Assembly (NCBI GenBank): GCA_030267565.1
Contig: BRXU01000038.1
Span: 1-64,000, forward strand
Direction: 5' to 3'
DNA from: Pleodorina starrii
Lineage: Eukaryota > Chlorophyta > Chlorophyceae > Chlamydomonadales > Volvocaceae
Length of the DNA: 64,000 nt
Shown: positions 33,112 through 44,388 of the stretch, piece after piece
Position numbering within the stretch: the stretch's first letter is position 1
Layout of the letters: every line of letters starts with the position of its first letter
The notes under the pieces: model-generated
The model's input: only the letters and a program-made list of their open reading frames with translations
What the model was told of the DNA's origin: nothing
Databases searched by the model: none
Program-made: the position numbers and the translations under genes

Positions 33112-34626
33112 TCGAGCGCATAGACGGGAGGTATGCTGTGCACTCATCGTCATCATCACCACCTTCACACCGATCTCCGGATCCAGATTGAGATCGCAAT
33201 CGGGACATCGCCATGGGATTTGAACACCGGCACCATCGCGCACTTTATCGGTATTTGGCGGCCGCATCGTCTCCGCGCATACCTCGTGGATTCGCATCCA
33301 TCGCACGAGGAGTAGGCCCCGTCGCCGTCCGCAAGTGCGGAGCGCTGTCACGGGCGGGCGAGCGACCCGGGCGACACCCCCCCCCGGCAGGGACGTGTGG
33401 TGGGTCAGCACCCGTCCGCTTAGTGCCTTACCTTTGGGGAGGGACGCAACTCGCTGCCCGCCACAAGCACGTGGCGTGGCGTTGGCTGTTTCCGAGGGTT
33501 TCGGTTCTTTTTCTTTTTCTTCTTCTTCGTCTTCGTCTTCTTGGTGACCTGTCCCGGCGCTGAGCGCACATTCGGGCGTCACAGGTTTAGGTTGCGGCAA
33601 GTAGTGGGCCCGCAGGCTGAGGCGGGAGGCTGTGAGTCGGGCGGCGCATCCCGTCTTACGAAAGCACGTCTCACGGTGAGATGCGGGCACACGGCACAAC
33701 AGTGCTCGCTGTCCTCGGGGAGGCTTTGTCTGGAAGCCTGGACCGGAGGTGGGGCTCGTGGACGTCGTCGCGCGCGGTGGTGAAGCAGGCAGGCTAGGGA
33801 AGACGGCCGGAGGATGGCCGCGAGGCGTGTCTTGTTGGAATTGGAACGCGGGGCTCGTTGCCGGTGTTGGCATGGAGGCGGAACGCCGCAGGGAAAGAAG
33901 GAGAGAAGGGTCGTCCCTAACCTCCTCCGCTGCTGGAAGCCAAGCTTTTTCTTGCTTGTTTTGGGGTGCCTGCAGCAGCAGCGACAGTGGTGGGCATGAT
34001 TCTACCCAATTCAACAGGGCGGCGGGGATCGGACACGCAGCGGGTCCGTTGTGGTAGAGATGGAAGGAGCTAGGGCTGGGAGATGGAACCTGACGTCCTC
34101 TGCTTGTGGCGGCTTGAGAACCGGCGGCCCTGCATGTTGGCACAGCTACTGAGGACTGCTGGTCTGAGCCGCCCGGTGTGCCGGGCGCGGGTTTGGGCAG
34201 AGTGGCGTTCAAATGGCTGGTGGTGGTGGTGGTCGGCGTCGGTCGCAGGCACACTTGGTGGCACACTGGCGAGTGTCCGCAACGCGGCTTGCAGCGACGC
34301 GCGCGAACGGGCATAGGGGCCATGCATGCGGCCCCGGAGGCGCGTGGGTAGCCTACCGGGGCCAACCGCGGCCCTCTTGACTGGACCTTCCGATCCCTGG
34401 CCCTGGCCAACCGGGGCCAGCCGGGGTCAACCGCGGCCCTCTTGACTAGGTGGTGTTCCGATTTCCAACGGCCTAGTATGGGACTGCTCATGGGACGTCT
34501 CATGGGAGCACCATGCTAGTGGGATTGGCAGCCGTGAGCGCCGCCAGTCCCAGTCCCAGGCCACGCTGAGCTGAGCTGGGATCGGGTGAGTTTGGGTGAG
34601 ATCGGGTGGGATCGGGTGAGATCCGG

Positions 34627-34653
34627 GGCCTGATACGGCAACCGTATCAGGCC
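34627..34653. other. Perfect 12-bp inverted repeat, 3-nt loop
   Basis: GGCCTGATACGG, loop CAA, CCGTATCAGGCC. It follows a run of near-repeated GATCGGGTGAGAT strings (34,578-34,622). It could be a transcript hairpin or a small foldback remnant; no adjacent gene end supports a specific role. Confidence 0.7.
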
Positions 34654-34961
34654 TCTTGAGCCTCGTGCCTGTCCTGTGGTCACACTGGAGGGCACAGGGC
34701 AGTAGTCGTCCCGCACGCTTGTATGTTTGTATGTATATGCCGCCCTCCCTCGCGGCGCATCCGAGGGGCTGGTGCTGGTTGTCCGGTGCGTTGGCTGGGC
34801 CGTGACGGGCGGGCCCGTTCGCCCCGGCTGGCTTTCGTCAAACCTGCTTCGTGTTCTCTACAGAAGGCTCGCAGACGTCGTTGGGAGGGAGGCCGGCGCC
34901 TCCAGGGAGGCCGGCTGGGGGCTGGCGCCGGTGGAGGGAGGCCGGTTTGTGGCGCGCACTC

Positions 34962-35012
34962 AGTCGCCGGCGGCTCACTCAGTCGCCGGCGGCTCATTCA
35001 GTCGCCGGCGGC
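34962..35012. repeat. 20-bp unit repeated three times
   Basis: Three consecutive copies of AGTCGCCGGCGGCTCACTC-like sequence, the last with one substitution. The units contain the self-complementary GCCGGC core. No gene is assigned here. Confidence 0.8.
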
Positions 35013-37276
35013 CGCGTGGGCAGCCGGGATGCCGTGCTTTCGCGGCGGTTGGGGTATGCCTAGGCGCTGGGGCGCTGGTTGGTGAGATGTGGCGGCGGCA
35101 GTGGTGAGGTCAATGTACCGTAAATGTGTATGGCTGTGTAGAGTGCAATTGTACCACACGTTGGGGCGACGAAAGCAGCAGCTGCGACGGCGAGGGAGCG
35201 GTGGTGGCCGGCGGCGGTGGCGGTGCGGTCAGACACGTCGGAGGCCCGTCCGCCGTCCCGCAACGCGCCTTACCGGGTGCTGAGTTTGTTGCCCCCTTAG
35301 AACCCCGAGGCCCCGTGCGACGGCCCGAGGATAGCGTGTTGTGCTGTGTCTTTTGCGCGTTCCGTCCGTCCGCCCTTCGGAATCACTGAGCAATGCCGCG
35401 GCGCAGCTTGCCATGTTGCTGTGTTGGACTCGTCGTCAAGAAGAAGGAAGTACTTGACCGTCTATATGTGTGGGTGTGTGTGGGTGTGGGAATTGCGGTC
35501 TGTGTGGTTTCTGTTTCTGAGTGAGTATGTCACCTCGTGGATTGGCGCCGGTGCCGCCCGGTCATTCTTTTCCCCTTTTTTCTCTCTCTCCCGTGTGACG
35601 GGAGGGTCCCCCGTGGTTTGTTCCTGAGAACGCAGCAAGGCGAGCGAAGCCGTGTTACCCTGGCAAGCAGGGCTAGGCTCCTCTCAAGAGACCATATTCT
35701 AAAAAACAAAATTTGGGAGGTGTTTCTGTGCAGCCCAGGGATGGGGCTGCTTGCCTGCAACTGGTGTGCTTTTCTGTGACGATGGCGGGGTGGTGGTGCG
35801 CACTGAGCAGCAAAGGGTTTTTGATGCGGTCTGGTTGGGGCGACGGCGGCGGCCGCAGGGCCGATGCGGCCAATGGCCGGGCGCGCACAGCGCTTGGTGC
35901 GCGCGCGCGAGCGGTGGGAGGAAGGGCGGGCGGGCGATGCTTGCAGTCAAGTGCTTTGTGGGGTGTACCGTATTCGCGTTGTGGCATTTCATTTCATGTT
36001 GGGCGGCCCGCCCGAAGTTAGGGTGGCCTGTCTGTGGACCGCCCACGAGTCTTCCAGTATCTGCGGACGCGCTGCCGTGACGGTGGTGCACCGGCGGCGG
36101 CGACGCCACCGTCGGATGGGAGGAGTGGGCGGGATTGGGTTGTTGGCGCTGCGTTTGTCGGGGCCTCGGGGCACCTTTTTGAGTGAGAGGAGGCCGCTGA
36201 GACAGAGCCGCCGGGCTGCCCCGGAAGCGAGCCCGGGGCCCGGAGGCGAGCCTGGGTAGCACGACGGCGCGATGGGGGATGAGCCGGCCGGCCGGCCGGT
36301 TTCCTGCCGGGTTTCGGACTCTCTTGAGGGATCATCTTCGGTTTCGTCGCCCCTGCCAAGCTGCCTGGCAGCAGGGTACCGTATCGGGCGGACGGGCCCT
36401 CTGACGGTCGCGGGTCGGACAATTACGAACGGATGTGTGAGATGTAGCAGAGACCAGAACGTGTTTTGCCAGCAGCCGGAAGCACATTACGGTATGGTGC
36501 ATTAGCTGAATCTCGTTTTTTCTGCAATTTTAAAGCATTTTGCGCACCAGTTGACGCTGCAATCACCTTTCGAGTCACTGCGGTTGCGATGACTACGTTG
36601 CAATGACTCGGAAAGTCTTGTTTAGGACCTGTTAGGACGATGCATTAGTCCAACCTCGTTATTCATCGTCGAACCCCAAGGGCGTGCCTCTGATGGGAAC
36701 TGAACTACCTGTGGTCAATAGCAGAACTGAAATACCTGTGGTAAATCACAGAAGACGGGATTACCAAAAGAGTGGGGCCCAAAAGAAAGAGTGCCTACGC
36801 CGTACCCGCAGGCCGCGGCTACGCGCGGTGAGGCGGCTCACCTATAGCAGCCCTGCAGTGAGAGCGCATGAGAGGAGACAGGGCAGAGCGAGGCTTGTCG
36901 GCCGATGCCTTCACAAACCGGGCGGGCAGCACTGGGGGCCCCACTCTTTTGGGGGCCCCTCCCAAAAAAGGGAGCGATGAGAGGACAGTTTGCGCACAGC
37001 ACAGCACGGCACAGCACAGCAAATGTCTCGACTCTCGAGTCCTGGGGGCTCCTGGGCGGCTTAGGGATATATTACGGGGACCGGTGTCTGGAGTAAATGC
37101 TTTAGCAATGCGCAAGTGTGATATACGGCCAGCAATCGCCGTACAGCTTCGGCCGCAGAAACGGGTCCGCGCCGCACACGTTTTGTTCTTTCCTCACGTT
37201 CACACACTACTGTTACGCTACACACAAGCTTGTTTTATTCAAGCGAGGGATCCATTATCTTTGCTGTTTTTTCGGG

Positions 37277-40200
37277 ATGTGGACCCTCACTGCAGCGCAG
37301 CGGGAAGATGTGGTCACGCGATTGACTTCAAACATCTGTGCGTTGGCGCATGCTCAAGGATTGGAGCTTAGCGCTGAGGTGGGCTCAATCGTTCCCGCGC
37401 AACCAACATTCAATTCTGCAGATCAAACAAACCGGTCCTGTTTGTAGTCGTTCCCAGCCTGTATGCGGTTGTTTGTTGCATGTCCAGCGTCAATGAGTTG
37501 AATACACGACGAACGGAATTGTTTTCCTTCTGTTGTATGCCGCCTTTATGTGCGATGCCTCAGGTTGCGGCGCTCGCCGCGGCGGCTATAGAAAAGAAAG
37601 CTTACACAGCTGCAGAGGTCGCCGCGCGGACAACGACTGGAAACCGCCCTGTGGCCGAGACGACTTCGGCTTATGCCAGGTGCAGGCCGACTGGGACGGG
37701 GGTTGCACGTCTCGTCCTACCGGCACCCGGGGGGCGCCGGTCCCATCCATGGAGCCCCCCCCGCATCTTCCGCCCCCCTGAGCCCCATCGTCACACCAGC
37801 TCTGCTGAGAAGGCGCCAGTGCCTTCACCGCCTAACGAACGAAAGAATCGCCATCACACCTGCCCTGGCCGCAGCCACCCTACGCCGCCTCCCCTACGTC
37901 TTTGCCCCTTTTCCCCGCCCTCTCTGTTATCGTGCTCCTTCACCCAGCCCCTTTGTTTGAACCCTCGTTCAAACCCGCGTTGCATGAAACTCCGCAGGAA
38001 GCTCGGCGAGCTCGCGATTCAGGTTGTCAAGGATGGCGGCAAGGTGGAGGGCGCGGGCACCGCGGCCACGGGAGCGGCTTTGGGGCAGCTGGAGGTGGGT
38101 TCGCTGTGCCGAAGCAGCAGCGGTGGCGGGAGCGCGGGGCTGGCTGGGCCCGGGGCTGACCTGCGGTGGAGCGGTGGCGGGAGGCGGCGGCCTGCGACTT
38201 GAAAAGCTGCCTGCGACGAGACAAAGAAACGTTTTTTACGTTTGCACAATTGCCGCGTGATTGTCGCATCGCATGCCTCACTCCATACACACACAAACAT
38301 GACCGACCACGCCCTCACCCCGGTCAGCGGGGGCCCCGGGCCGTTCTTATTTCCCCCCCCGGTCAGCGGTATCTTCATTTTTACCCCCCCCCTGTCAGCG
38401 TCTGTCAGCCCTATTTGCCGCTCATATCCTAACCCCCTCGCCCGCCCCTCCCCTCGCCCACTCTTTCCCTGCCAGCTGTTGGATCTGGCGGGCTCTCGCG
38501 ACTTCCTGACCGCGGAGGCGGCGGAGGCGGTGCTGGCGCCCATGTTTTCCCCCGGCAGCGCCGTCAGCAGGGTGGGTGGGCGGGTGGGCGGGTGGGTGGG
38601 TGGGTAGTTTCGTGGGACCGTGGCCGAGCAGGTCGGTGGGTGGGTGATAAAGACGATACCGCAGCGGAGCAGCATAGGCATTAGGCAAGCGATAACCACC
38701 CGGCCATGTTTCATTCTTGCAAGTTCACTCTTCACCCGCCCCCCCCCATGCTCTCTGCTGCACACAACCCCCCACCTTGTGTCCGCAACCCCCCCCCACC
38801 GTTTACGGGCTCCGGCCTATACGTGGATAACCCCCCCCCAGATCCGGTTCAGCACCAAGAGCTTCGGCCGCGACGCCGCCGCGGTGGCCGCCCGGGGCAT
38901 CGAGGCGCTGTCCCCCAGCCTCCTGGAGGCCGACATCTCGGACGTGATCGCGGGCAGGCCGGTGGGTTCGGCCGGGGTGCGTCCCGGCTTTCCATGCGCA
39001 CCCCTTCCACCCACCCACCAGCCCCGCGTTCTCCTCAAAAGTCGCCTCCGCTCCTTTCCGTCGCTGTGGTGTATCATCATCTTGTCGGCCCGACCACCCG
39101 CTCTCTTAGCCAACCAGCCACTCACAAACCTAGCCTCGTTCGTCCTTGATTACCTACTCGCACTCGCACACACACACGCGCACACACACACCCCCATGGC
39201 CGTTCTAATTACCCCCATGGCCTCTGCTCCGCAACGCCAGGAGGATGAGGCGCTGGATGTGCTCCGCGTGCTGTCGTCTGCGCTGTCGAGCGCCCCTCGG
39301 CTGACGGCGCTCAACCTGTCGGACAATGCGCTGGGGGAGAAGGGCGTGCGGGCCTGCGAGGCGGTGCTGGCGGGGAAGGTGAGGGAGGGAGTGAGGGGTT
39401 GAGTTAGGGGTTGAGTTAGGGGCTTGAGCGAGTGAGGAGAATGTGGGTGAGCGAGTGAGGGGTGATTGAGTGAAAGTGTAAGGGGGAAAAGAAGCACGGT
39501 CCGAATAACGGTAGGAGGGACAAGCGGACCGTGGAGGCGGTCTTTTCCTTCCCGAGCTCAAGGCTGGCTGCGGCACAGCGTCTCCGGCTGCGGCACAGCG
39601 CTTGCGGAACAGCGTCTCTCTCTCCATCTCCACCCGACGGTGGGCACCCCTGCCCCCCCCGTCTCCGTCTCCGTCCCTCCGCTGCGGTACCTTCCTTTTG
39701 TTCTACCCACCCGCCCCTCTTCGTCACGCACTTACGTATTTACCGTTCACGCGGGCTCCGCCCTAGCCGTGGACAACCGCCCGCCCCTCCCCCCCCAACC
39801 ACAGCCATTCTCCGGGTCACGGCCGATTTATTCCGGTCCGTCTGGAAACTTAACCTGCCTGACTTCCCCATGTGGTGGTGTGATAACTCAGCCGAGGTTA
39901 TTGGAATGCTGCATCGCTTTAACGCACAACAATACCCCGTCTCGGTTCCCCCTCCTACCGCGGACACCCCTCGCCAACCACACCCGGATTTTGCTCACGC
40001 AGAAGCACGGGACTTCACACGCCTTTACACTAACATACCGCATGCACTCATTGACGGCACAATGCAGAACATCCTTGATTTGGTCTTCAGAGCCAATCGT
40101 TCTACACATTTCATCGTTACTGTCACAGATGCCGACCCCAACAAACCCGCCTCCAAACCTTCCTTCCTTCCGGGCACAGCTCTCCCAGGGACGGATCCCT

Positions 40201-43200
40201 ATCCGGAAGCACCAACGCAATACCGACTCCCGTACCACTACACACTACCTTAACCTGCAAGACACGCTGCTGGTGCTTCGGTGCCTCCTCCAAGCCATAT
40301 GCATTGTTCTGGGTCCCCATCGAGTGCAGCAAATTTGTGGCATTCCCATGGGCATTTCCCCTGCACCCTTCATTGCTAACCTCTTCCTCGCCTGGTACGA
40401 GTATTCCTTTCTTATGCAGTACCACACCGCCTCAGCCACGGGTAAGTTGGTACTGGAAGCCTTCAAGTGGACCAAACGCTACCTCGACGATCTCTGCTCC
40501 CTGCGGAACCGCTTCCTTGCGTCCCTGCTCTTTCGCTGGAACGGCCCTCACGTCCACCACGAGCACGGACTGCACGGCATATACCCCCCGGAGCTCGACA
40601 TCCCCACTCAGCACCATCCCCACTTACCAGACGGCCAACTCCCTTTCCTCGACATCCTTTTGGTGCATCAGGAGCACGACCACTGCAGTCGCTACAGCAC
40701 ATACCTGTATGATAAACGAGTCCAACCCGCATTTGCCGCAGTTCGCCTGTCGCGCTTTGTGCATGCCTCTTCGTGTGTCAACGAGGGCGCCAAACGCAAC
40801 ATTTTTGTTAGCCAATTCCGGCGCCTGCAACGCATCATACTTGACGCCGACGCATTCATCACTGAAACTGCCATGCTCATGTTTTGCCTCTTTCAACAAG
40901 ATGACCCACGTTTACGCCTCGAGGCTCAGTGTGCACAGCAGGTCATCCTATGGCCGGACCTCTTCCATGTCCAACGCAAAAACGGTCTCAAGCTCACCGA
41001 CCGCATTCTTGCCGCCTTTCGCGCCCTCCGGACACGCCAGCCCCCACCCCCACCGCACCCCTTCTCGCAGCGCGTCCCCCGTTAATCCCCCCAACCGTCC
41101 CACACCGCAGGGGTCAGCATGCGTCGGCCCCTCCGGTGCGCGGTATGGCGGGAACCTCCTCAGGCCCCGTGCCGCACCGTGTTCTGTGCGTATGCACGTC
41201 GCCCAACTGTAAGGCGCCGTACTTCGGTACGGCTCGTTACAGCTGGGTGCTCAAATACTCAGCTTGCTTTATGCATCTTTCTTTCTTTTAGTCTTACCCG
41301 TAGGCACTTTGTTTAGGATCGCACCGCATATCATACCATGCCCCCTCAGTAAAGGCTTCAACGTTGCTCACGAAGCCGCCACGTTGCCCTTGCCCCTTAC
41401 GCATCGACGAATCGCAACGCTTCCGCGCTGGTCTGCCGCTCAGGTAAGCATCCTCAGTTCCGATAGATGTTGCTGTTGCCAGTTCTGACAGCTTAGAGGG
41501 TGGGATTTTCGGGAGTTTTAGAGCAAGCACACGGATGCCAGCTTTTCAGTCAGCCTTTGGACACATTTACGTCGCTAATTTTACGATTGGTACACATGTC
41601 TACAACATCGCACCGCACAAAATGCGGTGCGGCTTCGTCCGAGGCGGTTTGCAACACTTCCGACACCGACAAGATGCTGGGACGGCTCAACCGCGGGTCA
41701 AGCAGCAATGTCGGTAACGTTTGGGAATGGGTGGGATAACATTAACAGTTCCGGAGGTTCAGCGGCTGTCGCAGCTTGATCATCAACGTCCGCAGTGACT
41801 CATTATTTTATAAAGGAGCATATCACTCCCTGAACCCCCCAACGGGGGGTTCCGGGTCTGTTCGCTAACGCCGTCTCCGTCCCTCAGCTGCGGTATCTTC
41901 TTTCTACCCCCCCCCCAACGGGCTCCGGCCTATACGTGGATACCCCCCCCCGGTGCAGGCCCCAATCGAGAGCCTGTCCCTCCAGAACGTGGGGCTGTCC
42001 GTGCACGCCTGCCGCGCCACCGCCGAGCTGCTGGCGGACCCCTCCCGCCTCCGGAGGCTCCAGCTGTTCAACAACATGAGCGGCGACGAGGGCGCGGGCC
42101 ACATTGCAGGCCTGCTGGCGCGCGCGCCGATGCTGGAGGTGGGTATTTCAGGGGGGGTTGGCGTGTGTCTGTTTGTGCGCTGTGTGTGTATGTGTGTATG
42201 TCTGTGTGTTTGTTGGGGGGTTTGGGAAAGGGTGGCGTGGGTTTCAGGCCAGCTCACACGCTCTCCCCTGCATCTGCATCTCTGTCCACCGGTCAGCAAA
42301 CGTGCCGCTTTGGACTTGCCTCCCCTACACACTCTTCCTACCCTACCCCTCCCCCCCGCCTTCTTGCAAATTCGACCTTCAAATCCCCCCCGCCTCTTTG
42401 ACTTTGGGGCAGCTCCCTGGACACCAAAACCCTAAAACCCTTTCTCTTTCGAGAAGAACAAACCCGCTTCCACAGAACTCTTCCTCCTCCTTTTGATCTT
42501 TTTTGTTTCCTGCAACCCCCCCCCCGAATCTCTCCTCTTCAGGACCTGCGCTTCGCCTCCAGTCGTGTGGGCCCCGCGGGAGGCATCTCACTGGCCAGGT
42601 CGCTCATGGCGGGTGGGTGGCGGCTTTTGGGGTGGGGTGGGGTGGCGGCTTGGGGGTGGGTGGCCGTTTGAGAGCTGAGATGTATCTCTTATGTGTGCCC
42701 CCTTACACGACCCAAAAGCATCATTTCAAGCATCATTTTTCGGGTGGCTCAGGGGCTGGGTGGCTGCAGTATATCACAAAATCCCAAAGTTTCGACCCCG
42801 TCCCGAATTCAATCTGTGCATCCTCGGAAACCCCAGCTCCGAAACCCCCGTACCGAACCCCCCCCCCTCGCCCCCAAACTTGCTCCGGGACCAGGCGCCC
42901 GGCTGGTGCGCCTCGACCTGTCGGACAACCCCCTGACCTCCGAGGTGGTTCCGGAGCTGGCTAGGGCCCTGGCAGCGCAGCCGACCCTGCGCGCGCTCAA
43001 CCTGAACGATACATCCTTGGGGCCCGACGGCGTGACGGAGGTCTGCCGTACGTTGCTTGCGTCATACGCCAACGGCGCCGCTGGAGCGCCGCGACAGCAG
43101 CTTGAGGAGCTTGGGCTGGCGCTGAATGAGGTCGACCCGGCGGCGGCGCGGGTGAGCGGGGCGGCTACGTGCGTTGGCTGTGCGAGAGTGGCACTGACCC

Positions 43201-44388
43201 ACGGGTCGTTGGGCGGGTGGGATGGGATAGGATGGCTGGGGCTCCCGAATCGGTGGGTGGGTGGGTGGGCTTGCCCCCCTGGGAGTCTTATGCTACTCTA
43301 CCCTCCATACGCAACCCCTTCATAACGCAACCCCTCCATCCGTCCCCTCCATACCCAACCCCTCCATACTCCCCCTCAATGCCCTCCCGCTAAAAAAGGC
43401 CGTCGCGGCGCTGGTTGTGGCTCACGCCGGCAGCCTCCGTGTTCTGAACCTGCGCGAGAACGAGCTGGGCGACCGGGGGGCCATCACGGTGGCCCGGGCA
43501 CTGGCGGCGCTGGGGGAGCCGCGCAGCGTCGACCTGGTTGGCAACCAGGTGGGAAGAGCGCGAGAAGGGTCGGGAGGGGGAGGGGGGGTAATAAAAACGG
43601 CCCGGGGCGAGGGAACGCAGCGGGAGAAGTGGGGAGGCAGAAGGGAGTTGAGATCTCTCGAGAAGGAATGGGGAGGAATGGGGTGATGGGGAGGGCAAGG
43701 GGGGGGATTAAGAGTGCTGAGCGGATGCAGCCAATACAGCCAATATTGTACTAGGTGCGTTGCACTGCATTGAAAGGAACACCCCCCACCCTCCCACCCT
43801 TTCGCGTCCTGGCCCGCGACCGCAATCGCGACCGCACCCGTAGATCCGGCGCGCCGGTGCGGTGGCGGTGGCCAAGGCGCTGGCCCCCAAGCCCTCCCTG
43901 GAGCTCCTCTCGCTGGACGAGAACTTCATCAGCGAGGACGGTGAGTGGCTGGGTGGGTGGGTGGGTGGGTGAGTGGGTGGTTGCAGTTGGGGTGGCTCGG
44001 GAGGGATGGGCGGGGTTCTGGGCGGATTGAAGGGTCCTAGAGGCGTTGGTGGCGGCGTGTGCTGCTGTATAGGATAGGAAAGGCGGAAATGATGAGCCGG
44101 CAGGATTGGGGGGAGGGAAGGATGATGGGGGTGGGGGTGGTGCTGGTCAGGACCAGCCAACCAACCAGGAGTTTGTTTGTTCAACTGCTCTAACCATCCT
44201 AACCAACACCTAACACGCTAACAGGCCTGGACGAGCTGCGCGGCGAGATGGAGGCGGCGGGCAAGGCGGCGGCGCTGGGGCCCCTGGACGAGAACATGGA
44301 GGAGGAGGAAGAGGAGGAAGAGGAAGAGGAAGAGGGCGGCGACGACTTTGGCCTCTCGGAGGCGCTGGCGCGCGCGGGAATCCATTGA
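37277..44388 (+). CDS. RANGAP: Ran GTPase-activating protein, plant type with WPP-like domain (12 exons, 528 aa)
   Basis: It stimulates GTP hydrolysis by Ran in the cytoplasm and so maintains the Ran-GTP gradient used in nuclear transport and spindle assembly. The exons are 37277-37378, 37564-37679, 37998-38094, 38476-38571, 38842-38961, 39241-39378, 41959-42138, 42543-42612, 42895-43151, 43399-43548, 43844-43940 and 44225-44388; every phase closes. Residues 1-95 match the plant WPP domain, with MWTLTAAQREDVVTRL in place of the WPP motif. IRFSTKSFGRDAAAVAA and SDVIAGRP begin the LRR region. LFNNMSGDEGAGHIA is the conserved block with the functionally essential Asn of this family. LRFASSRVGPAGG, LDLSDN and IRRAGAVAVAKAL follow family order. 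The acidic tail (about 490-512) is typical. Length agrees with land-plant RanGAPs (about 530 aa). Intron 6 (39,379-41,958) holds a retroelement. The exon 10 acceptor (CTAAAAAAG) is weak but fits the alignment. Confidence 0.93.
38318..38405 (+). repeat. Interspersed modules in RanGAP intron 3
   Basis: GGGCCCCGGGCCGTTCTTAT and then CAGCGGTATCTTCATTTTTAC, each followed by a C-tract, in the same order as in the 29.3-29.5 kb element. They lie 70-160 bp before the exon 4 acceptor at 38,475, in sense orientation. Confidence 0.6.
38803..38841 (+). repeat. Interspersed module M3 abutting the RanGAP exon 5 acceptor
   Basis: ACGGGCTCCGGCCTATACGT then GGATAACCCCCCCCCAG, with exon 5 starting at the next base. 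The same string occurs at 41,917-41,952 and, on the other strand, at 47,941-47,972 (OTU1) and 53,606-53,640. Confidence 0.7.
39650..39804 (+). repeat. Diverged M2+M3 copy inside RanGAP intron 6
   Basis: CCGTCTCCGTCTCCGTCCCT and GCTGCGGTACC (M2) are followed by GCGGGCTCCGCCCTAGCCGT and GGACAACC (M3), then a C-tract ending in ACCACAG. The order and the terminal C-tract plus AG match the intact copies. Retroelement-related sequence starts shortly after. Confidence 0.55.
39805..41250 (+). mobile_element. Frameshifted reverse transcriptase, Penelope-like or related, in RanGAP intron 6
   Basis: Two overlapping frames together encode one RT. The first, from about 39,830 to 40,130, reads ARDFTRLYTNIPHALIDG. 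The second, to the TAA at 41,083-41,085, reads QICGIPMGISPAPFIANLFL (RT motif 4), KRYLDDL (catalytic palm), FLDILLVHQEH and DKRVQPAFAAVRLSRF. YTNIPH, GIPMG and the DKR..F region resemble Penelope-like and related telomerase-type RT families. I cannot assign the clade, and no GIY-YIG endonuclease was recognised. One frameshift (about 40,130-40,250) breaks the ORF. It lies in the host gene's sense strand and would be removed by splicing. A TTCG-loop hairpin at 41,216-41,233 follows the stop. Confidence 0.75.
41216..41233 (+). other. 7-bp stem with TTCG tetraloop after the RT stop
   Basis: GCCGTAC, TTCG, GTACGGC. UUCG closing a perfect stem is an unusually stable RNA hairpin. It lies 131 bp after the RT stop codon and could mark a structured 3' end of the retroelement; this is inference only. 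Confidence 0.5.
41776..41958 (+). repeat. Introner-like composite repeat (M1+M2+M3) abutting the RanGAP exon 7 acceptor
   Basis: 41,776-41,840 repeats the 65-bp block of 29,313-29,377. TTCGCTAACGCCGTCTCCGT and GCTGCGGTATCTTCTTTCTA follow, then AACGGGCTCCGGCCTATACG and a C-tract ending GGTGCAG. Exon 7 starts at 41,959. This is the most complete copy of the three-part element in the window. Confidence 0.75.
43583..43620 (-). repeat. Inverted M1b module in RanGAP intron 10
   Basis: GGGGGGTAATAAAAACGGCC followed by CGGGGCGAGGGAACG is the reverse complement of the string at 29,379-29,408. This copy is antisense to the host gene and is not near an acceptor. Confidence 0.6.

Larger units (their letters stand above)
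30355..37276. other. About 6.9-kb intergenic stretch without a supportable gene
   Basis: No frame here shows a known domain or a consistent splice structure. The longest open frame (33,100-34,503, minus, 467 codons) is Pro/Ser/Arg-rich with no recognisable domain. The 5' end must contain the 3' UTR of the preceding gene, and the last few hundred bases the RanGAP 5' region. Visible features are a (CTCA)n tract, a short hairpin, duplicated 20-mers at 34,363-34,382 and 34,428-34,447, and a triplicated 20-bp unit at about 34,962-35,012. Confidence 0.5.

Noticed and set aside
33100..34503. 467-codon minus-strand open frame
   Set aside because: Pro/Ser/Arg-rich with no domain or recognisable splice partners; the terminal part overlaps the edge of a microsatellite. 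Frames of this size occur by chance at this GC. Left as a possibility only.
36281..36299. GGCCGGCCGGCCGGTT as a regulatory palindrome
   Set aside because: It is a short self-complementary GC run in GC-rich DNA, with no nearby gene start to support a function.
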